Shown here in pieces: positions 48,823-58,137 of a DNA stretch of 64,000 nt; the first letter of the stretch is position 1; each line of letters opens with the position of its first letter. Where the stretch lies: NCBI RefSeq assembly GCF_900105675.1, contig NZ_LT629786.1:1736001-1800000 (forward strand), in the 5' to 3' direction. A model generated the notes under the pieces. The model was given only the letters and a program-made list of their open reading frames with translations. It had not been told where the DNA came from and did no database searches. The DNA comes from Pseudomonas synxantha (GTDB lineage Bacteria; Pseudomonadota; Gammaproteobacteria; Pseudomonadales; Pseudomonadaceae). A program made the translations under genes and the position numbers.

Positions 48823-48835
48823 GCTTCAAGCGCCG

Positions 48836-49351
48836 TTAGCCGGCTACCGGGCTACGCCAGTCGTCCGAGCCCGAAGTACCGGCTACTTCGTGGGTCCAGG
48901 TGATCTTGCGATAGGTGAAATATACCTCCTCCAGATGGGTGAAATGGGCGTTCTCCGGGTCCTGGCAACTGGGCATGCGCGACTGGATGTCCACGATGGT
49001 CGCGCCTTCCAGTTCAATGGTGAAGTAGTGCTCCTGGGTACCGGCCGAAGAAGTGCGCAGCCATTCCAGGCGGCATGAAACTTCTTCACCGGTGGTCAGC
49101 GCGCTGAACAGCAACGGTGATGATTTGTCGAAGACCTTGCTGATCATCATGGGTTTATGCACGCGTTGGCCGGTTGGCTGGCCCGATTGCGGGTCGCGTG
49201 GAATGATCACTTGGTGGGCGAATGCCTGCACCAGTATCTGGTCTTCGTGACCTTCCTGATAAATGTTGCCTACCGAGTCCTGGGTGAATGTACCTGCCGT
49301 GATCAAACCTTGTTTGACGCCGGTAATGGAGAGGTACGCGGGTGTTGGCAT
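48836..49351 (-). CDS. hcp: Type VI secretion Hcp protein (TssD)
   Basis: A 171-residue Hcp. It forms hexameric rings stacked as the inner tube of the type VI apparatus and is secreted. Family features are YLSITGVKQGLI, the effector-facing loop EDQILVQAFAHQVIIPRDPQ, GQRVHKPMMISKVFDKSSPLL and the C-terminal YFTYRKITWTHEVAGTSGSDDW. It is divergent from tssA across a control region of about 460 bases. A sigma-54-type promoter lies about 70 bases upstream. Confidence 0.94.
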   Translation of the reverse strand: MPTPAYLSITGVKQGLITAGTFTQDSVGNIYQEGHEDQILVQAFAHQVIIPRDPQSGQPTGQRVHKPMMISKVFDKSSPLLFSALTTGEEVSCRLEWLRTSSAGTQEHYFTIELEGATIVDIQSRMPSCQDPENAHFTHLEEVYFTYRKITWTHEVAGTSGSDDWRSPVAG

Positions 49352-49817
49352 GATTGGTTTCCTTGCCTGGTTGAGTAGGTGTTGCCGAACGGTTAAGTTG
49401 CCAAATCGGCAACTGCCCTATTACAAGAAGCGTGCCTGAAAGTGTGAGTCTCAATGAAGCTGCAGGCTGCAAGAATAATAAGTAACCCGGTCGGGAAGTT
49501 GCCCGAAAATGATAGGCTTGTTTGCGAAGATAGTTGCGCAGGAGTGTGCAGTTATTTGCTCGCGCGATGGGCCAGCAAGTACAGGGTGCGAGCAGATTTT
49601 CCCTCGGCTGCACTGCGCAACTAACTGCGCAGCCCACTGTTTTGTGGCGGGCGTAGGACTATTCTTAAGTAGCATTCAGTCGCTTGCCGATCGCTTTTTT
49701 CATGACTAAGGTTCACAGGCTTCGGTGGCTTCGATGAAGGTTAAAGCCGCCCTGATATATTGTTTAATAATATTAAAAATTATTTGTCTTGCCCTGGAAG
49801 GTGATGTGTTCGACAAA
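49352..49817. promoter_or_regulatory. Divergent control region of the type VI locus
   Basis: No gene. The region holds a sigma-54-type promoter for hcp (49422-49437) and a weak candidate for tssA (49488-49503). It also has a seven-base inverted repeat AGTTGCC/GGCAACT (49396-49414) and three TGCGCA motifs at 49535, 49614 and 49626. The first and second of these extend to a ten-base inverted pair, AGTTGCGCAG and CTGCGCAACT. The last 90 bases before tssA are AT-rich. The motifs may bind the sigma-54 activator encoded at 56567. Confidence 0.5.
49422..49437 (-). promoter_or_regulatory. Sigma-54-type promoter of hcp
   Basis: On the minus strand: AGGCACGCTTCTTGTA. The -24 box (GGCACG) and the GG-to-G spacing of 12 are right; the -12 box is TTGT instead of TTGC. 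Transcription would start about 60 bases before hcp. A sigma-54 activator gene in the same locus supports it. Confidence 0.6.
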
Positions 49818-51368
49818 ATGGAATATTCAGAAAGGCTGTTCGATTATTATCAGGAAGTTGCGACAGTACCTTGTCGTCCTGAAAGTTTTGCCGGCAGCGA
49901 CATGCGTTTCTCCGGGGAGTTTGAAGCCCTCGAGGACGAGCTGGGCAAGACTCGATCGATTCATACGGAAGGGCCACCAGACTGGCAGAAGGTCTGCCAG
50001 CTAAGCGAGTCTCTATTGCGCGAGCACTCCAAGGATCTGCGGGTTGCTGTCTGGTTGGCCTGGGCCCTGTATCAATGTCATTCATTCACCGGGTTACTGG
50101 CCGGTCTCGGGTTGCTGCGCGATCTCTGTGAGCGGCATTGGGCACAGGTCTACCCAAGCAAGTTGCGTACACGCGTGGCCGCATTGGGTTGGCTGGTGTT
50201 GCGCATTGAGCCACTGTTTGCGCAGAACCTCTGTGTTGCGGGGCAGCTGCCTGTGTTCCACGCCCTGCTTGAGCACCTCGTGCGGCTTGATCAGCTGTGG
50301 GGTCAAAAGCTTGGCAATGAGGCGCCCCAGCTGTTGTCGATCCGCAGGCAACTGTCGGAACGCCTGGCCTGCACCGAACAAGAGGGTGCCAAACCTGAGG
50401 TCGTCGTGGGCATCGCTCCCGTCAAGCCGGCAACCACCCAGTTGCCCCAACCCGGGCAACCCATTGACAACGAAAAGGACGCGCACAGGCTGCTGCGTTC
50501 ATTGCAAGAGCAGGCCCGCCCTTTGTGTGCCTGGTGGTTGCGCCAGGACACCAGGGATCCGCGTGCCTTGCGCCTGGGCCGGACCTTGGCGTGGATGACG
50601 CTTATCCATTATCCCGATGCCGACGGTGAGCGGGTCACGGCGCTGCGTCCACTGGCCGCCGACAAGCTCAAGCGCTACCAGGAACGCCTGGGCCAAGGCC
50701 AATTTGCCGAGCTGTTGCTTGAGCTTGAAGTCAGCCTGACGGGCGCAATGTTCTGGTTCGACGGTTTACGCATGGCCTGGGAATGCCTTGAGGCCTTGCA
50801 CGCAGACCTGGCCATGACCGAGCTGGAAATGCATTTCGCGCTGCTGCTGCAACGCCTGCCGGACCTGCCGGAGTACCGGTTCGACGATGGAACACCCTTT
50901 GCCGACCCTCTCACCTGTGAGTGGATTGCGCTCCATGTAAGGCCTCATTTGCAACGGAGCGAGTCTTTGGCCGTTGTGGCAGACCCCCCGTGCGAACCCT
51001 GGGAGGTCGCCCTGGAAGCGGTGCTGCCTTGCCTGCGAAAGAAGGGGCTCAAGGCTGCGGTCGCAGTGCTCAAGCAGGGCTTGCACGCCGCGCCCGGCGA
51101 GCGCGCGCGTTTTCACTGGCGTCTGGCACTGGCCAGGTTGTGTGCGAAAGCGGGCAAGCACGACCTGGCAAGGGTCCAGCTGGAGCAGCTGCAGGAGCAA
51201 TTGCAGCGTAACGGCTTGGAGCGCTGGGAGCCGGAACTGGCCGTGCAAGTGGGCCAGCGCCTGTACCGATGTTATGACCTGTTGCCGCAAGGCCACGGCA
51301 TACGCGAGTGCAAGGAGTCTCTCCATCGACGGTTATGCCAACTCGATCTCGAAGCAGTACTTGAATAA
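49818..51368 (+). CDS. tssA: Type VI secretion protein TssA (ImpA N-terminal domain, VasJ-like)
   Basis: A 516-residue TssA. The N-terminal ImpA_N domain covers about residues 10-140 (ESFAGSDMRFSGEFEALEDE, then VAVWLAWALYQCHSFTGLLAGL). The middle and C-terminal parts are helical. TssA organises baseplate docking and sheath-tube growth. I chose ATG 49818 (MEYSERLFDYY) because family members begin this way; GTG 49806, with GGAAGG before it, is an alternative, and the open frame to 49725 runs through AT-rich DNA. First gene of the long plus-strand operon. Confidence 0.88.
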   Translation: MEYSERLFDYYQEVATVPCRPESFAGSDMRFSGEFEALEDELGKTRSIHTEGPPDWQKVCQLSESLLREHSKDLRVAVWLAWALYQCHSFTGLLAGLGLLRDLCERHWAQVYPSKLRTRVAALGWLVLRIEPLFAQNLCVAGQLPVFHALLEHLVRLDQLWGQKLGNEAPQLLSIRRQLSERLACTEQEGAKPEVVVGIAPVKPATTQLPQPGQPIDNEKDAHRLLRSLQEQARPLCAWWLRQDTRDPRALRLGRTLAWMTLIHYPDADGERVTALRPLAADKLKRYQERLGQGQFAELLLELEVSLTGAMFWFDGLRMAWECLEALHADLAMTELEMHFALLLQRLPDLPEYRFDDGTPFADPLTCEWIALHVRPHLQRSESLAVVADPPCEPWEVALEAVLPCLRKKGLKAAVAVLKQGLHAAPGERARFHWRLALARLCAKAGKHDLARVQLEQLQEQLQRNGLERWEPELAVQVGQRLYRCYDLLPQGHGIRECKESLHRRLCQLDLEAVLE

Positions 51369-51392
51369 AGCCCTATCAAAAGGAGTAGCACC

Positions 51393-51902
51393 ATGGCCAA
51401 AGACGGTTCGGTAGCCCCCAAGGAACGGATCAATATCACCTTCAAACCGGCCATCGGCGGCGCACAAGAGGACGTTGAACTGCCGTTGAAGTTGCTGGTG
51501 CTGGGTAATTTCACTCAGCGTGAAGATCTGCGCAAGCTCGAGGATCGCAAGCCCATTGGCATCGACAAGCACACCTTCGACGACGTGCTGGCCAAACAAG
51601 CGCTCGGCTTGACGCTGAGCGTGCCCAATCGCCTCCAGGAGCAAGCCAGCGTGGAGGAGTTGACGATCCAGGTTCGGATCAACGCGATGAAGGACTTCAA
51701 TCCCGCGAACCTGATCGAGCAGATCCCCGAGTTGCAAAAACTGATGGCGTTGCGTGAAGCACTGGTAGCGCTCAAGGGCCCGCTGGGCAACACGCCGAAC
51801 TTTCGCAAAGCCATTGAACAGGCCTTGGCCAACGGCGATTGCCGCGCCCGGGTCCTGGCCGAGCTGGGGCTTCCCAGTCCTCACGCCGGACATATTCAGT
51901 AA
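51393..51902 (+). CDS. tssB: Type VI secretion sheath small subunit TssB (VipA)
   Basis: A 169-residue TssB. It forms the contractile sheath together with TssC. ERINITFKPAIGGAQEDVEL and LLVLGNFTQRED are family-typical, as is the helix FNPANLIEQIPELQKLMALR. AAGGAG precedes the ATG at 51393. It is followed after 15 bases by tssC. Confidence 0.95.
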   Translation: MAKDGSVAPKERINITFKPAIGGAQEDVELPLKLLVLGNFTQREDLRKLEDRKPIGIDKHTFDDVLAKQALGLTLSVPNRLQEQASVEELTIQVRINAMKDFNPANLIEQIPELQKLMALREALVALKGPLGNTPNFRKAIEQALANGDCRARVLAELGLPSPHAGHIQ

Positions 51903-51917
51903 AAGGACACTGAGAGC

Positions 51918-53396
51918 ATGACCACGATCCAACACGAACTGCAAACGGTACAGACCCCAGAAGCCGGCAGCATCCTCGATAACATCATTGCCCAGACATT
52001 GCTGAGCGCTGACGACGAGGCCTATGGCATTGCCAGGCGCGGTGTGTCGGCGTTTATCGCAGAGCTGCTCAAGCCGCACAACCGCGACGAACCGGTGAAG
52101 AAACGCCTGGTTGACCGGATGATTGCCGAGATCGATACCAAGCTTAGCCAGCAAATGGATGAGATCCTGCACCACCCCGACTTCCAGGCACTGGAGGCTT
52201 CCTGGCGAGGGCTGCAGTTGCTGGTCGAGCGCACGAACTTTCGCGAAAACATCAAGATCGAGCTGCTGAATGTCTCGCGCCAGGACCTGCTGGACGATTT
52301 CGAGGACTCCTCGGAAATTACCCAGTCGGGACTCTACAAGCATGTGTACAGCGCCGAATACGGACAGTTCGGCGGCCAGCCGGTGGGCGCGATCATTGCC
52401 GACTACTTTCTTTCTCCCAGTGCCCCCGATGTGAAGCTGATGCGATACGCATCCAGTGTCGCCAGCATGGCCCACGCGCCCTTTATCGCTGCCGCGGGGC
52501 CGAGTTTCTTTGGCCTCGAAAGCTTCACGGGGCTGCCAGACCTGAAAGACCTGCGGGATCATTTCGAAGGGCCGCAGTTTGCCAAGTGGCAAAGTTTTCG
52601 CCAGAGCGAAGACGCCCGCTACATCGGTCTCACCGTACCGCGCTTTCTGCTACGCACCCCGTACGACCCCCTTGAGTGTCCGGTCAAGACTTTTACCTAT
52701 CAGGAGAACGTGGTCAACAGCCACGAGCACTACCTGTGGGGCAATACCGCCTATGCCTTTGCTACGCGCCTGACCGACAGCTTCGCGCGTTTTCGCTGGT
52801 GCCCGAATGTCATCGGTCCGCAAAGCGGAGGCGCCGTCGAGGATCTGCCGCTGCACCATTTCCAGAGCATGGGAGAGATAGAAACCAAGATTCCTACCGA
52901 GGTACTGGTGTCGGACCGGCGCGAGTATGAGTTGGCACAAGAAGGCTTCATCGCCCTGACCATGCGCAAGGGTAGCGATAACGCCGCGTTCTTCTCCGCC
53001 AGCTCGGTGCAGAAACCCAAGTCCTTTGGTACCAGTGAAGAGGGCAGGGCTGCAGAGTTGAATTATCGGCTGGGTACCCAGTTGCCTTACATGATGGTGG
53101 TCAATCGCCTGGCCCATTACCTCAAGGTGCTGCAACGCGAGCAATTGGGTGCGTGGAAGGAGCGCACGGACCTGGAGCTGGAGCTCAATAAATGGATTCG
53201 CCAGTACGTGGCGGACCAGGAAAACCCCAGTGCCGAAGTGCGCGGGCGGCGCCCATTGCGCGCAGCGCGTATCGTCGTCAGCGATGTCGAGGGCGAGCCT
53301 GGCTGGTATCGGGTCAACCTGAGCGTGCGCCCGCATTTCAAGTACATGGGGGCGGACTTCACCTTGTCCCTGGTCGGTAAGCTCGATAAAGCATGA
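51918..53396 (+). CDS. tssC: Type VI secretion sheath large subunit TssC (VipB)
   Basis: A 492-residue TssC, the main sheath subunit. Markers are SWRGLQLLVERTNFRENIKI, VYSAEYGQFGGQPVGAIIAD, FRQSEDARYIGLTVPRFLLR and the C-terminal VRPHFKYMGADFTLSLVGKL. Its stop overlaps the tssE start (ATGA). Confidence 0.96.
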   Translation: MTTIQHELQTVQTPEAGSILDNIIAQTLLSADDEAYGIARRGVSAFIAELLKPHNRDEPVKKRLVDRMIAEIDTKLSQQMDEILHHPDFQALEASWRGLQLLVERTNFRENIKIELLNVSRQDLLDDFEDSSEITQSGLYKHVYSAEYGQFGGQPVGAIIADYFLSPSAPDVKLMRYASSVASMAHAPFIAAAGPSFFGLESFTGLPDLKDLRDHFEGPQFAKWQSFRQSEDARYIGLTVPRFLLRTPYDPLECPVKTFTYQENVVNSHEHYLWGNTAYAFATRLTDSFARFRWCPNVIGPQSGGAVEDLPLHHFQSMGEIETKIPTEVLVSDRREYELAQEGFIALTMRKGSDNAAFFSASSVQKPKSFGTSEEGRAAELNYRLGTQLPYMMVVNRLAHYLKVLQREQLGAWKERTDLELELNKWIRQYVADQENPSAEVRGRRPLRAARIVVSDVEGEPGWYRVNLSVRPHFKYMGADFTLSLVGKLDKA

Positions 53397-53812
53397 GCAG
53401 AGGCCAGGGGATGCCCCACCACAACAGCCTGTTCGAACGCCTTGACCCCGATGCGTCGACCCACGCGTGCCCCGTTGCGTCCGTCGCCGCACATTTGGGC
53501 AGGATGCTCAGTACTCGCGCGGGCAGCGTCCAGGCGCTGCCAGATTATGGTTTGCCTGACTTCAATGATATGCAGCTGAGCCTGCATGAGTCCCTGACCC
53601 AGTCACGCCTGCTCATCGAACGGTTCATCCAGGCCTACGAGCCTCGGCTGGCGAATGTACGTGTGAGGCTGTTGCCCGTCGCCAGCGGGACTTTAGCCTT
53701 GGCATTTGCCATCGATGCCGGGATGGTCATCGACGGTACTACCCAGCCGGTCGTGTTCCAGGCGCGCCTGAGGGATGCCGGACAAATCAAGGTCTGTGTC
53801 GATGACCATTAA
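53393..53812 (+). CDS. tssE: Type VI secretion baseplate protein TssE (gp25-like)
   Basis: A 139-residue gp25-like baseplate subunit. The gp25 core is visible: MLSTRAGSVQALPDYGLPD, the region FIQAYEPRLANVRV and the C-terminal strand LAFAIDAGMV. ATG 53393 overlaps the tssC stop; ATG 53411 is a possible shorter start. It overlaps tssF by 11 bases. Confidence 0.92.
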   Translation: MSRGQGMPHHNSLFERLDPDASTHACPVASVAAHLGRMLSTRAGSVQALPDYGLPDFNDMQLSLHESLTQSRLLIERFIQAYEPRLANVRVRLLPVASGTLALAFAIDAGMVIDGTTQPVVFQARLRDAGQIKVCVDDH

Positions 53813-55589
53813 CCGTTATTTTCAGCACGAGCTCAGTGCCCTGCGCCAACTCGGGCGGCGCTTTGCCGAGCGCAATCCTGCCCTGGCACCGTTTCTCGCA
53901 GAGGCCGGCCAGGACCCGGACGTCGAGCGCTTGCTGGAGGGCTTTGCGTTTCTGACCGGGCGCCTGCGCCAGAAGCTCGATGATGAACTGCCGGAGTTGA
54001 CGCATTCGTTGATGCACTTGCTGTGGCCCAATTATATGCGGCCAATCCCGGCCTTCAGCATCCTGCAGTTTGACCCCTTGAAGCGTGCAGGCCCCAGCGT
54101 CCGCGTGGCGCGGGACACTGCGGTGGAAAGTACGCCGATCCAAGGTGAGCGTTGCCGCTTTCGCACCTGCTATGCCACCGACGTAATGCCCCTGCAACTC
54201 AGCGGCCTGGAGTACCGGTGCCAAGGCGAAGACGCGTGGCTGGACCTGTGCGTGACCATGAGCACCGAAGGCAGCTTCAATGACCTGGCGTTTGATTCGT
54301 TGCGGTTGCACCTGGCCGGCGACCACTACGTCAGCCAGGGCTTGTACCTTGGCCTGCTGCGCCATCTTGACGGTATCCAGGTGTTGCTGTCGGGCCACGA
54401 CGGCTTGCCGCTCAACACCGCCGATGGACATCCCGTGACGCTACGCCTCAGCGCCAGCCAGGTTCAGCCCGTGGGTTTTGCCCCGGAACAGGCGCTGATG
54501 CCTTACCCGCAAAATACGTTCGGTGGTTATCGCCACCTGCAGGAGTACTTTGCCTTTCCCGAGAAGTACCTGTTTGTCGATGTTGAAGGGCTTAATGTAC
54601 TGCACACACTGCCTTGCGAGCTGCTCAAGCAGGCGCACGGGATGGTCGTGCGCTTCCAATTGCACACGCAGGGGCGCGATGACCTGCGCCCAAGCCTGGA
54701 TAACGTGAAGCTGTACTGCACGCCTATCGCCAACCTGTTCAATCAAGACGCGATTCCCATTCGCCTGGACGCCAAGCAGGATGAGTACCTGGTGATGCCC
54801 GGTGGATATGCGCCGGGGCACGCCAGTGTGTTCTCAGTGGACCGGGTCACCGGGTGGCGCCCTGGTGGGTTGGGTCACCAAACCTACGTGCCGTTCGAGT
54901 CCTTTGAACATGATGCACGCCACGAATCGCTGGCTGCGCCCCCCAGCTACAGCATTCGCCAACGCTCGTCGGTGCAGCATGGGGGGCTGGACACCTGGAT
55001 GGGCTTTGGCACTCGGCGCGCACAGGGCCAGGAAACGTTGTCGATCGAACTGACCTGTACCAATAGCAACCTGGCGCAACAGGTCCGTCTAGGCGAAATC
55101 AACCAGCCCGGCGAGCAGACACCGGAGTCGTTGACGTTTCACAACATCACGACGCCTACCGCGAGCTTCACGCCGCCCTTGGAACAGGACTTCCTGTGGA
55201 GGCTGGTCAGCAACATGTCGCTCAACTACCTGTCGTTGACCGATATCAACGCCTTGAAAGTGGTTCTCGAAACCTACGACCTGCCGCGCTATCACGATCG
55301 GCAGGCACTCAAGGTCAGCCAGAAAAGGCTGGGCGCGTTGCGTTCCATCCGCCACGAGGCGGTGGACCGGCTGCACCGTGGGCTGCCCATCCGGGGGCTG
55401 CGCATCGACCTGACCGTCGATTCCCAAGGCTTCGTCGGCCAGGGCGACCTGTTTCTGTTCGCCTCTGTCATCAATCAGTTCTTTGCACTCTATGCCAACC
55501 TCAATTCGTATCACGAGTTGCGGGTCCTCAGCACACAAGGAGACGTGTATCTATGGCCATCCCGGACGGGCCAGCAACCCCTGCTCTGA
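53802..55589 (+). CDS. tssF: Type VI secretion baseplate protein TssF
   Basis: A 595-residue TssF. The N-terminus INRYFQHELSALRQLGRRFA, then ERNPALAPFL and DPDVERLLEGFAFLTGRLRQ, is highly typical of the family, as is the stretch ELTHSLMHLLWPNYMRPIPA. I placed the start at ATG 53802 (MTINRYFQ); ATG 53775 would add nine residues inside tssE. TssF forms the baseplate wedge with TssG, TssE and TssK. Confidence 0.95.
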   Translation: MTINRYFQHELSALRQLGRRFAERNPALAPFLAEAGQDPDVERLLEGFAFLTGRLRQKLDDELPELTHSLMHLLWPNYMRPIPAFSILQFDPLKRAGPSVRVARDTAVESTPIQGERCRFRTCYATDVMPLQLSGLEYRCQGEDAWLDLCVTMSTEGSFNDLAFDSLRLHLAGDHYVSQGLYLGLLRHLDGIQVLLSGHDGLPLNTADGHPVTLRLSASQVQPVGFAPEQALMPYPQNTFGGYRHLQEYFAFPEKYLFVDVEGLNVLHTLPCELLKQAHGMVVRFQLHTQGRDDLRPSLDNVKLYCTPIANLFNQDAIPIRLDAKQDEYLVMPGGYAPGHASVFSVDRVTGWRPGGLGHQTYVPFESFEHDARHESLAAPPSYSIRQRSSVQHGGLDTWMGFGTRRAQGQETLSIELTCTNSNLAQQVRLGEINQPGEQTPESLTFHNITTPTASFTPPLEQDFLWRLVSNMSLNYLSLTDINALKVVLETYDLPRYHDRQALKVSQKRLGALRSIRHEAVDRLHRGLPIRGLRIDLTVDSQGFVGQGDLFLFASVINQFFALYANLNSYHELRVLSTQGDVYLWPSRTGQQPLL

Positions 55590-56560
55590 CCCGGCTTTGC
55601 CGTGTTATCCGCGAGTACACGCTGTTCCAGGCGGTCTTGCAGGTGACCGAACGGTTGCGCGAAGCGCATCCGCTGCTGGACGAAGATGCGTTGTACGACC
55701 AACTGGAATTCCAGGCCAACCCGAGCCTGGGGTTTGCAGCACATGATATTGACCGGGTGGAGTTCTTCATGGACCACGGGGGTTTGCGTGCCCGCCTGCG
55801 CCTCAACGTGCTGGGGCTATTTGGTGCAGGGTCACCACTGCCGGCGTTTTATGTTGAGCAGGCGCTTGCCGAACAGCCAGGAGGTAATCCTACCCGCGAC
55901 TTCCTGGATATGTTTCACCACCGCCTGCACCGTCTGATGCTGCCGATCTGGCGTAAGTATCGCTATTGGGCGTGTTTCCAGACGGGTGCCAACGATGCGT
56001 TCTCCGCACAGATGTTTGCGCTGATCGGCCTGGGCGGCGACGCGATACGACGGGCATCCCAACTGGACTGCAAACGCCTGCTGCCTTACCTGGGGCTGTT
56101 GAGCCTGCGGGCGCGCTCGGCTGCTGTGATCGAGTCCGTGCTGCGCCACTACTTCAAGCACGACGCGTTGTTTATCGAGCAATGGGTCGAGCGCAGGGTT
56201 GATATCAACCCTGTGCAGCGCAACGGCCTGGGTCGCGCCAACTGCGCACTCGGTGAGGATCTGGTCCTGGGGCAGCAGGTTGCGGACCGCTGCGGCAAGT
56301 TCAGGGTGCAGTTGCAAGCGCTGGGCTGGCAACGGTTTCACGACTTCCTGCCGACAGGAAAGGCCCATCAGCCGCTGTGTGCACTGGTGCGCCTGGCTAC
56401 TGGCAGTCCTTTGGACTATGACCTGCGCCTGGTGATGGCGCGCAGCGAAATCAAGGCGCTGCACATTGGCCAGGACAACGTTTGCCGCCTGGGTTGGACC
56501 AGTTGGCTGGAACATGAGCGAGCCGATGGCGTGGTGACGCTCGCCGGCAATCTTTATTAG
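55553..56560 (+). CDS. tssG: Type VI secretion baseplate protein TssG
   Basis: A 335-residue TssG. The start at 55553 (MAIPDGPATPAL) has AAGGAG nine bases upstream; the frame open from 55196 is an overlap with tssF. Family stretches are RFQA-like VDRVEFFMDHGGLRARL (IDRVEFFMDHG here), DFLDMFHHRLHRLMLPIWRKYRY and the C-terminal LGWTSWLEHE. The next gene begins after only six bases, and it is the activator gene, not clpV. Confidence 0.94.
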   Translation: MAIPDGPATPALTRLCRVIREYTLFQAVLQVTERLREAHPLLDEDALYDQLEFQANPSLGFAAHDIDRVEFFMDHGGLRARLRLNVLGLFGAGSPLPAFYVEQALAEQPGGNPTRDFLDMFHHRLHRLMLPIWRKYRYWACFQTGANDAFSAQMFALIGLGGDAIRRASQLDCKRLLPYLGLLSLRARSAAVIESVLRHYFKHDALFIEQWVERRVDINPVQRNGLGRANCALGEDLVLGQQVADRCGKFRVQLQALGWQRFHDFLPTGKAHQPLCALVRLATGSPLDYDLRLVMARSEIKALHIGQDNVCRLGWTSWLEHERADGVVTLAGNLY

Positions 56561-56566
56561 GAACTG

Positions 56567-58102
56567 ATGACCATGCTTAATGAAGACGTGCAAGTGCTGA
56601 TCGGCACGTGTGCATTCACTGTCGATGCGCTGTCCGCCTGCTTCACCCGCCTGGGGTTTGAACATGATGAACACGTGCTGCCTGGGAAATGCGTTGCGGA
56701 CGTCGCGCAACTGACCCAGTGCGAGCTCAGCCAGTTGTATCTGTTCGATGAAACGACGGATCGACTGGAGCTTGTCGCCCAACATTTTCCCGACGGCCCT
56801 TCACTGGACTCGGCAGGCTCGCACGCCGACCTGCGCAATCAACAACTGCTGCACTACACCTTGAACCAGCGCGCCGCCCTCAGCCTCGATGAGGTACAAG
56901 GCAGTTGCTATGACACCCGCTTCCTGCCTGTGTCGCCGGCACCGTGGCGTGCACTACTGAGCGTGCCGCTGTTCAGTGGGTCTGAACGGCTTACCGGCGT
57001 GTTGTTGTGTGCCAGTCAACGTCCGATCCAGTTACACAGCTATGCAAAATCCCTGGGCCAACTGGGCAGTTTTGCCGTGCACCGGCTGCACGTGCTGCGC
57101 GGCAGGCACACCAGGGTTGGCGCGCCGCCGAGGCAGGCTATGCCGTTGGCCGGGGCATATGGCTTGATCGGCAACAGTGCAGCCATGGCGCAGACGCGCC
57201 AGTTGATCAGCAAAGTACTGCGTACCCCTTACACCGTCCTGCTGTTCGGCGAGACCGGCACCGGCAAGGAGGTGGTGGCCCGGGCCATTCACGCAGCTGG
57301 CCCGCGCAGTGCCAAGGCCTTCGTCGTGCAGAACTGCGCGGCATTTGCCGAAGGGTTGCTGGAGAGTGAGCTGTTCGGCTATCGCAAAGGCGCGTTTACC
57401 GGTGCGGACCGCAATCATGCTGGGCTGTTTGACGCTGCCGACGGCGGTACGTTGCTGCTTGATGAAATCGGTGACATGCCGCTGCTATTGCAAGCCAAGT
57501 TGTTGCGGGTTCTGCAGGAAGGCGAGATTCGTCCGCTGGGCGCCAGTGCCGCGCACAAGGTCGATGTGCGCATCATCGCCGCGACTCATCGCGACCTGGC
57601 GGCCATGGTCGCCGAGGGGCGCTTTCGCGAGGACCTGTATTACCGGCTTGCGCAGTTCCCCCTCCAATTGCCCGCTCTGCGTGAGCGCGACGGCGATGTG
57701 CTGCAACTGGCCCGGCATTTCACCGACCAGGCCTGCGCGCAGTTGGGCAGGACGCCGGTTGAGTGGTCGAACGCTGCCCTCGATCAGCTGTCGAGCCACA
57801 ACTTTCCCGGCAATGTGCGCGAGCTCAAATGCCTGGTCGAACGCGCCGTGCTGCTGTGTGACGACAATCTGATTCTACCGGTGCACCTGTCGATGCCACT
57901 GGCGCCGGCACCGACTGCTGACGACGTGACGCTACGCCAGCGTATGGAACGGGTAGAGCGGGTATTTCTGCTCGATTGCCTGCACAAGAACCAGGGCAAC
58001 CGCACCCGTACCGCACGGGAGTTGGGGGTTGCGCGACGCACGCTGCTCTACCGGCTGGCGCGCTTGAATATTCCCGTTGGCAAGGCCAGGGAAGAGCGCT
58101 GA
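56567..58102 (+). CDS. Sigma-54-dependent activator of the type VI locus (Sfa/VasH-like)
   Basis: A 511-residue enhancer-binding protein. The N-terminal GAF-like domain (about 20-165) is followed by AAA+ with GETGTGKEVVARAIH, the sigma-54 loop GAFTGADRNH and GGTLLLDEIGDMPLL. A Fis-type HTH ends it (NRTRTARELGVARRTLLYRL). Equivalents in P. aeruginosa (Sfa2) and Vibrio (VasH) turn on hcp and secretion genes with RpoN. It starts six bases after tssG. Its likely targets are hcp and the tssA operon. Confidence 0.9.
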   Translation: MTMLNEDVQVLIGTCAFTVDALSACFTRLGFEHDEHVLPGKCVADVAQLTQCELSQLYLFDETTDRLELVAQHFPDGPSLDSAGSHADLRNQQLLHYTLNQRAALSLDEVQGSCYDTRFLPVSPAPWRALLSVPLFSGSERLTGVLLCASQRPIQLHSYAKSLGQLGSFAVHRLHVLRGRHTRVGAPPRQAMPLAGAYGLIGNSAAMAQTRQLISKVLRTPYTVLLFGETGTGKEVVARAIHAAGPRSAKAFVVQNCAAFAEGLLESELFGYRKGAFTGADRNHAGLFDAADGGTLLLDEIGDMPLLLQAKLLRVLQEGEIRPLGASAAHKVDVRIIAATHRDLAAMVAEGRFREDLYYRLAQFPLQLPALRERDGDVLQLARHFTDQACAQLGRTPVEWSNAALDQLSSHNFPGNVRELKCLVERAVLLCDDNLILPVHLSMPLAPAPTADDVTLRQRMERVERVFLLDCLHKNQGNRTRTARELGVARRTLLYRLARLNIPVGKAREER

Positions 58103-58137
58103 ATGGCGTACTTGATGTTCACTGAGGGAGAAACCTG

